From Butyrivibrio sp. CB08 (GTDB taxonomy: Bacteria > Bacillota > Clostridia > Lachnospirales > Lachnospiraceae): a stretch of 64,000 nucleotides of DNA. The DNA lies in the NCBI RefSeq assembly GCF_003625485.1, contig NZ_RAIR01000001.1:744001-808000 (forward strand), in the 5' to 3' direction. How positions within the stretch are numbered: position 1 is the stretch's first letter; each line of letters begins with the position of its first letter. This document shows positions 60,930 to 64,000 of this stretch, piece after piece. The translations under genes and the position numbers were made by a program. Below the pieces are notes generated by a model, which was not told the origin of the DNA, made no database searches, and worked only from the letters and a program-made list of their open reading frames with translations.

Positions 60930-61000
60930 TATGCCGCTTAACTAGGCTTAAGTGGGCCTTGCCCCGCCGAAGTTAGCGAGTTTTTTAGAAGAAGGAGGTA
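60930..61000 (+). ncRNA. Ribosomal protein L21 leader
   Basis: Between the promoter and rplU lies a structured leader. Helix CCGCTTAA (60934-60941) with TTAAGTGG (60948-60955, one G-U) has loop CTAGGC. GGGC (60954-60957) can pair with GCCC (60961-60964), and CGC (60965-60967) with GCG (60976-60978). Position and the sequence GCCGCTTAACTAGGC match the L21 leader family known in Firmicutes, thought to control the operon by feedback from L21. It ends before AAGGAGG. Confidence 0.75.
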
Positions 61001-61004
61001 ACTT

Positions 61005-61313
61005 ATGTACGCAATTATTGTAACTGGTGGAAAGCAGTACAAAGTTTCCGAGGGCGATGAGATCAAGGTTGAGAAGCTTGATGTAGAGCCTGGAAAAGAA
61101 GTAACATTTGACAATGTTATTGCAGTAAACGATGACAAGGCACTTAAGGTTGCAGGCGATGTTTCTGGTGCTAAGGTTAGCGCAACAGTAGTTGAGCAGG
61201 GCCGTGCTAAGAAGGTTGTTGTTTACAAGTACAAGAGAAAGACTGGCTATCACAAGAAGAACGGTCATAGACAGCCATTTACACTTGTTAAGATCGACAA
61301 GATTTCTATGTAA
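61005..61313 (+). CDS. rplU: 50S ribosomal protein L21
   Basis: 102 residues, starting MYAIIVTGGKQYKVSEGDEI and containing VYKYKRKTGYHKKNGHRQP, both diagnostic of L21. It binds 23S rRNA. First gene after the L21 leader, followed by prp and rpmA as in most Firmicutes. Confidence 0.98.
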   Translation: MYAIIVTGGKQYKVSEGDEIKVEKLDVEPGKEVTFDNVIAVNDDKALKVAGDVSGAKVSATVVEQGRAKKVVVYKYKRKTGYHKKNGHRQPFTLVKIDKISM

Positions 61314-61334
61314 TTTAAACTGGGTCGATATACC

Positions 61335-61664
61335 ATGACTACTATTACAATTACCAAGACTTCCGATGACAATTATAAAGAATTTGAATGTAATGGTCAT
61401 GCTGGATATGCAGAATATGGAGAGGACATTGTTTGTGCAGCTGTTTCAGTGCTGACGATCAACACCCTCAATTCCATAGAGAAGCTTACAAAAGATGAAA
61501 TAGATGTCTTTGAAAGCGAAAAGGATGGAATCATCCGTGTAACTTTCAAGGATATTCCTTCAAAGGAATCAGATCTGCTTCTTAAATCTTTTGAACTTGG
61601 TGTTACAGGTATATACGATCAGTACGGTAAGAAGTTTTTGAACATTAAATTTAGGAGGGTATAA
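61335..61664 (+). CDS. prp: Ribosomal-processing cysteine protease Prp
   Basis: Cleaves the N-terminal extension of L27 in Firmicutes. 109 residues with the catalytic pair in GHAGYAEYGEDIVCAAVSVL (His about 22, Cys about 34). It lies between rplU and rpmA, where Prp always sits when L27 carries the extension, as it does here. Confidence 0.95.
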   Translation: MTTITITKTSDDNYKEFECNGHAGYAEYGEDIVCAAVSVLTINTLNSIEKLTKDEIDVFESEKDGIIRVTFKDIPSKESDLLLKSFELGVTGIYDQYGKKFLNIKFRRV

Positions 61665-61667
61665 GTC

Positions 61668-61955
61668 ATGATGAATATGAACCTTCAATTTTTTGCTCAT
61701 AAGAAGGGTGTTGGATCTACTAAGAACGGTAGAGATTCAGAATCCAAGAGACTTGGAGCAAAAAGAGCTGATGGACAATTCGTAAAGGCTGGTAATATTT
61801 TATACAGACAGCGCGGAACACACATTCATCCAGGTGTAAATGTTGGAATCGGTAGCGATGACACACTCTTTGCACTTGTTGATGGTATTCTTAGATTTGA
61901 GCGCAAGGGCAGAGATAAAAAGCAGGCTAGCGTTCATCCTGTAGAGAATAAGTAA
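61668..61955 (+). CDS. rpmA: 50S ribosomal protein L27 (Prp-processed precursor)
   Basis: 95 residues. The N-terminus [20 protein letters not shown] contains the Prp cleavage motif, with processing after LQFF to expose AHKKG, which reaches the peptidyl transferase centre. [20 protein letters not shown] is the L27 core. AGGAGGG lies inside the end of prp. Confidence 0.97.
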   Translation: MMNMNLQFFAHKKGVGSTKNGRDSESKRLGAKRADGQFVKAGNILYRQRGTHIHPGVNVGIGSDDTLFALVDGILRFERKGRDKKQASVHPVENK

Positions 61956-61973
61956 TTAGTAATGTGATTTATC

Positions 61974-62010
61974 AGGCTTCAAACATTGTTCGTTTGAAGC
62001 CTATTTTTTT
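61974..62010 (+). terminator. Intrinsic terminator after rpmA
   Basis: AGGCTTCAAAC (61974-61984) pairs with GTTTGAAGCCT (61992-62002), an 11-bp perfect stem with a 7-base loop, followed by ATTTTTTT. obgE starts only ~25 bases later with no visible promoter, so some read-through is likely. Confidence 0.9.
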
Positions 62011-62033
62011 CAAAACATATTTGAGGTAAACAT

Positions 62034-63389
62034 ATGCCTGTATTTGTTGATAAAGCGAAAATATTCATTCAAAGCGGTAAAGGCGGCGACGGTCATATCT
62101 CTTTTCGCAGAGAAAAATATGTACCTAACGGCGGTCCTGATGGCGGCGATGGTGGAAAAGGCGGAGATATCATATTCGAAGTAGATAAGGGCATCAACAC
62201 CCTTGCTGATTTTCACTATGGCGGTAAGTACAAAGCTGAGAATGGTGAAAATGGAAATAAGAGGAGGATGCATGGTAAAAATGGATCCGACCTCATTATC
62301 AATGTACCTGAGGGTACAGTTATAAAAGACGCAGAGAGCGGAAAAGTTATCGCTGATATGAGCGGTGAGAACAGCAGAATGGTAGTCCTTAAGGGCGGAA
62401 GAGGCGGAAATGGTAATATGCACTACGCCACATCCACCATGCAGGCTCCAAAATACGCTCAGCCAGGTCAGCCAGCCATGGAGCTTGAGGTTTTACTTGA
62501 GCTTAAGGTAATTGCTGACGTTGGTCTTGTTGGTTTCCCTAATGTAGGTAAGTCAACATTCCTTTCAAAGGTTTCTAATGCGAAGCCTAAGATTGCAAAC
62601 TATCATTTCACAACTCTTTCTCCCATGCTTGGAGTAGTTGATCTTGATGATGCAAAGGGCTTTGTTGTAGCTGATATTCCTGGTCTTATTGAGGGAGCTT
62701 CAGAGGGAGCGGGTCTTGGACATGAGTTCCTTCGCCATATCGAGAGAACAAGGATGATGATCCATGTTGTGGATGCAGCATCTACAGAAGGCCGTGACCC
62801 AATGGAGGATCTGGAGGCTATAAACAGCGAGCTTGAGCGCTACAATGCCGATATTACCAAAAAGAAACAGGTAATTGCTGCCAATAAGATAGATATGCTT
62901 CCTGAGGGAGAAGATTCTGAGATCATCAAAAAGATCAGGGAAAAGTATGAACCACTTGGCGTTAAGGTCTTTGCCACATCCACCCTTACTGGAAAAGGCA
63001 TCAAAGACTTGTTATACTATGTAAGTAGGACCCTTTCTGAGATCAACGAAGAGCCTGTGGTATTTGAACAGGAATTCTTCCCTGAACAGGAGCTTAAGGA
63101 TATTGATGATGCATTCTCAGTATTCTATGACAGCGACGAAGCTGAATACGTAATAGAAGGTCCTAAGATTGAGAAGATGCTTGGTTACACCAACCTTGAA
63201 TCTGAAAAGGGCTTTGCATTCTTCCAGAAATTCCTTGCTGATAACGGTATTCTCGATGAACTTGAGAAGCTCCACATCGGCGAAGGCGATACAGTAAGAA
63301 TGTACGGATACAGTTTTGAATACTATCGAAATGCAGACACAATGCCTGTAGATGACATAGACGAAGATGACAATGAGGACGAAGAATAA
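62034..63389 (+). CDS. obgE: GTPase ObgE/CgtA
   Basis: Essential GTPase for 50S assembly and stress control. 451 residues: N-terminal Gly-rich Obg fold (about 1-158; GKGGDGHISFRREKYVPNGG), G domain with P-loop GFPNVGKST (about 166-174), G3 DIPGLIEGA and G4 NKID, then a C-terminal OCT domain (about 350-430) and an acidic tail. Firmicute-type three-domain form. Confidence 0.97.
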   Translation: MPVFVDKAKIFIQSGKGGDGHISFRREKYVPNGGPDGGDGGKGGDIIFEVDKGINTLADFHYGGKYKAENGENGNKRRMHGKNGSDLIINVPEGTVIKDAESGKVIADMSGENSRMVVLKGGRGGNGNMHYATSTMQAPKYAQPGQPAMELEVLLELKVIADVGLVGFPNVGKSTFLSKVSNAKPKIANYHFTTLSPMLGVVDLDDAKGFVVADIPGLIEGASEGAGLGHEFLRHIERTRMMIHVVDAASTEGRDPMEDLEAINSELERYNADITKKKQVIAANKIDMLPEGEDSEIIKKIREKYEPLGVKVFATSTLTGKGIKDLLYYVSRTLSEINEEPVVFEQEFFPEQELKDIDDAFSVFYDSDEAEYVIEGPKIEKMLGYTNLESEKGFAFFQKFLADNGILDELEKLHIGEGDTVRMYGYSFEYYRNADTMPVDDIDEDDNEDEE

Positions 63390-63697
63390 TGACATTAACC
63401 AGTAAACAGAGAGCATATTTAAAGAGCCTTGCAGCTGACCTTGATCCTGTTTTTCAGATCGGTAAGGGAAGCGTAACACCTGAGGTTATAGATGCTATTT
63501 CAGAAGCTTTTAACACACATGAGCTTATTAAGATAACTGTATTAAAGAACTGCCTTGATGATGTCAAGGAAGTCGCTATTACAGTATCAGAGCGTTCAAG
63601 ATCTGATCTTGTTCAGGTCATTGGCCGTAAGTTTGTTTTATACAAGCCTTTCAAGGATGATCCTAAGATCATTTTACCTAAGAGTAAAAAGAACTAA
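63389..63697 (+). CDS. yhbY: YhbY/CRS1-type RNA-binding protein
   Basis: 102 residues with the CRM fold: LTSKQRAYLKSLAADLDPVF and QIGKGSVTPEVIDAI, and the GRKFVLYK-type end. Likely a 50S assembly factor. It overlaps obgE by 1 base and is followed by nadD, as in many Firmicutes. Confidence 0.93.
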   Translation: MTLTSKQRAYLKSLAADLDPVFQIGKGSVTPEVIDAISEAFNTHELIKITVLKNCLDDVKEVAITVSERSRSDLVQVIGRKFVLYKPFKDDPKIILPKSKKN

Positions 63698-63723
63698 GTC
63701 AAACCAATAACGGAGGCCCAAAT

Positions 63724-64000
63724 ATGGAATGCAGAAAAATCGGAATTCTTGGCGGAACTTTTGATCCTATCCATAATGCTCACCTTCTTCTTGGTGAAGC
63801 CGCAAGGGAGCAGTTTGGCCTTGACAGAATAATCTATATTCCAAATAATCTGGCTCATTTCATCAACAGAACAGAGATAACCAGTGGAGACATCAGGTAT
63901 CAGATGGTTAAGATGGCCATTGCTGATAACCCTTATTTCACCTGTTCAAGACTTGAGATTGACAAGCCAGAGGGAATCTACACTTATGACACCATTCAGG
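63724..64000 (+). CDS. nadD: Nicotinate-nucleotide adenylyltransferase NadD (3' truncated)
   Basis: The open frame runs off the end of the window; 92 residues are visible. MECRKIGILGGTFDPIHNAH holds the nucleotidyltransferase motif GGTFDPIHxxH, followed by the expected family sequence (IIYIPNNLAHF and DNPYFTCSRLEID). It makes deamido-NAD from nicotinate mononucleotide. ACGGAGG precedes ATG 63724. Confidence 0.95.
   Translation, partial: MECRKIGILGGTFDPIHNAHLLLGEAAREQFGLDRIIYIPNNLAHFINRTEITSGDIRYQMVKMAIADNPYFTCSRLEIDKPEGIYTYDTIQ

Noticed and set aside
1..64000. CRISPR arrays, prophage, insertion sequences, tRNA or rRNA genes
   Set aside because: None was recognised on either strand; all dense regions are accounted for by core genes.

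Overview
This 64 kb window is a stretch of core chromosome from a low-to-moderate-GC, motile, anaerobic Firmicute. The family is most likely Lachnospiraceae and the best guess for genus is Butyrivibrio. The evidence is the gene order (fla/che end -> rpsB-tsf; rpmB divergent from yloU-fakA-recG; rng-L21 leader-rplU-prp-rpmA-obgE-yhbY-nadD), AGGAGG-type ribosome binding sites, common TTG starts, and an energy-converting hydrogenase next to fermentative anaerobe genes. The genus is inferred; Ech hydrogenase is known from rumen butyrivibrios. No phage, insertion sequence, CRISPR array, tRNA or rRNA was seen. Coding is almost entirely on the + strand. The only convincing minus-strand genes are a giant activase-like protein (29181-33443) and rpmB (35764-35949).

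Layout. 1-5450: distal end of a flagellar/chemotaxis operon (cheD, fliA, a FapA/DUF342 protein, a SwrB-like membrane protein and small unknowns), closed by a strong terminator. 5483-7545: rpsB-tsf behind an extended -10 promoter and a ~180 nt leader that can fold into a three-way junction. 7547-11880: minCDE tightly followed by a CtpE-like P-type ATPase. 11954-12394: a MarR regulator. 12400-22985: a CsoR-family metal sensor with a His-rich N-terminus heading an apparent operon for a six-subunit membrane [NiFe] hydrogenase (echABCDEF) and maturation factors hypF, hypC, hypD and hypE. 23037-29135: mecA, a pseudouridine synthase, ligA, metA (acetyl-CoA type by residue 111), a polysaccharide deacetylase and a small coiled-coil protein. 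29181-33443: the activase-like giant. 33611-35707: a rhomboid-like pseudoprotease, a sigma-like protein lacking region 4, and an unknown. 35764-45583: rpmB, yloU, fakA, recG, a DegV/FakB protein and a type II topoisomerase pair. 45580-52026: rsmD, coaD, a coiled-coil protein, an amidase, two pseudouridine synthases, a HAD phosphatase and recU. 52119-57141: hisZ-hisG-hisD, then a regulated-looking gap, then hisB and a HisF-like/HisI/HisE fusion. 57153-64000: radical SAM protein, DUF2344, RNase G, rplU, prp, rpmA, obgE, yhbY and a truncated nadD.

How it fits together. The ech-hyp block should couple reduced-ferredoxin oxidation to H2 production and ion pumping. Its likely regulator carries a ligand set that matches Ni/Cu sensors, and the large subunit ends exactly at the second active-site CxxC motif, so no maturation protease should be needed. 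FakA and a DegV protein could make up an exogenous fatty-acid kinase. Prp and the N-terminally extended L27 form the known ribosome maturation pair. The most interesting items are the InrS-like sensor on a NiFe hydrogenase operon, the rpsB leader with mutually exclusive pairings, the sigma-like protein without region 4, the pseudorhomboid with a zinc-ribbon tail, the fused double activase, and the HisF-like domain fused to HisIE. All functional statements rest on reading motifs by eye; no database search was possible.
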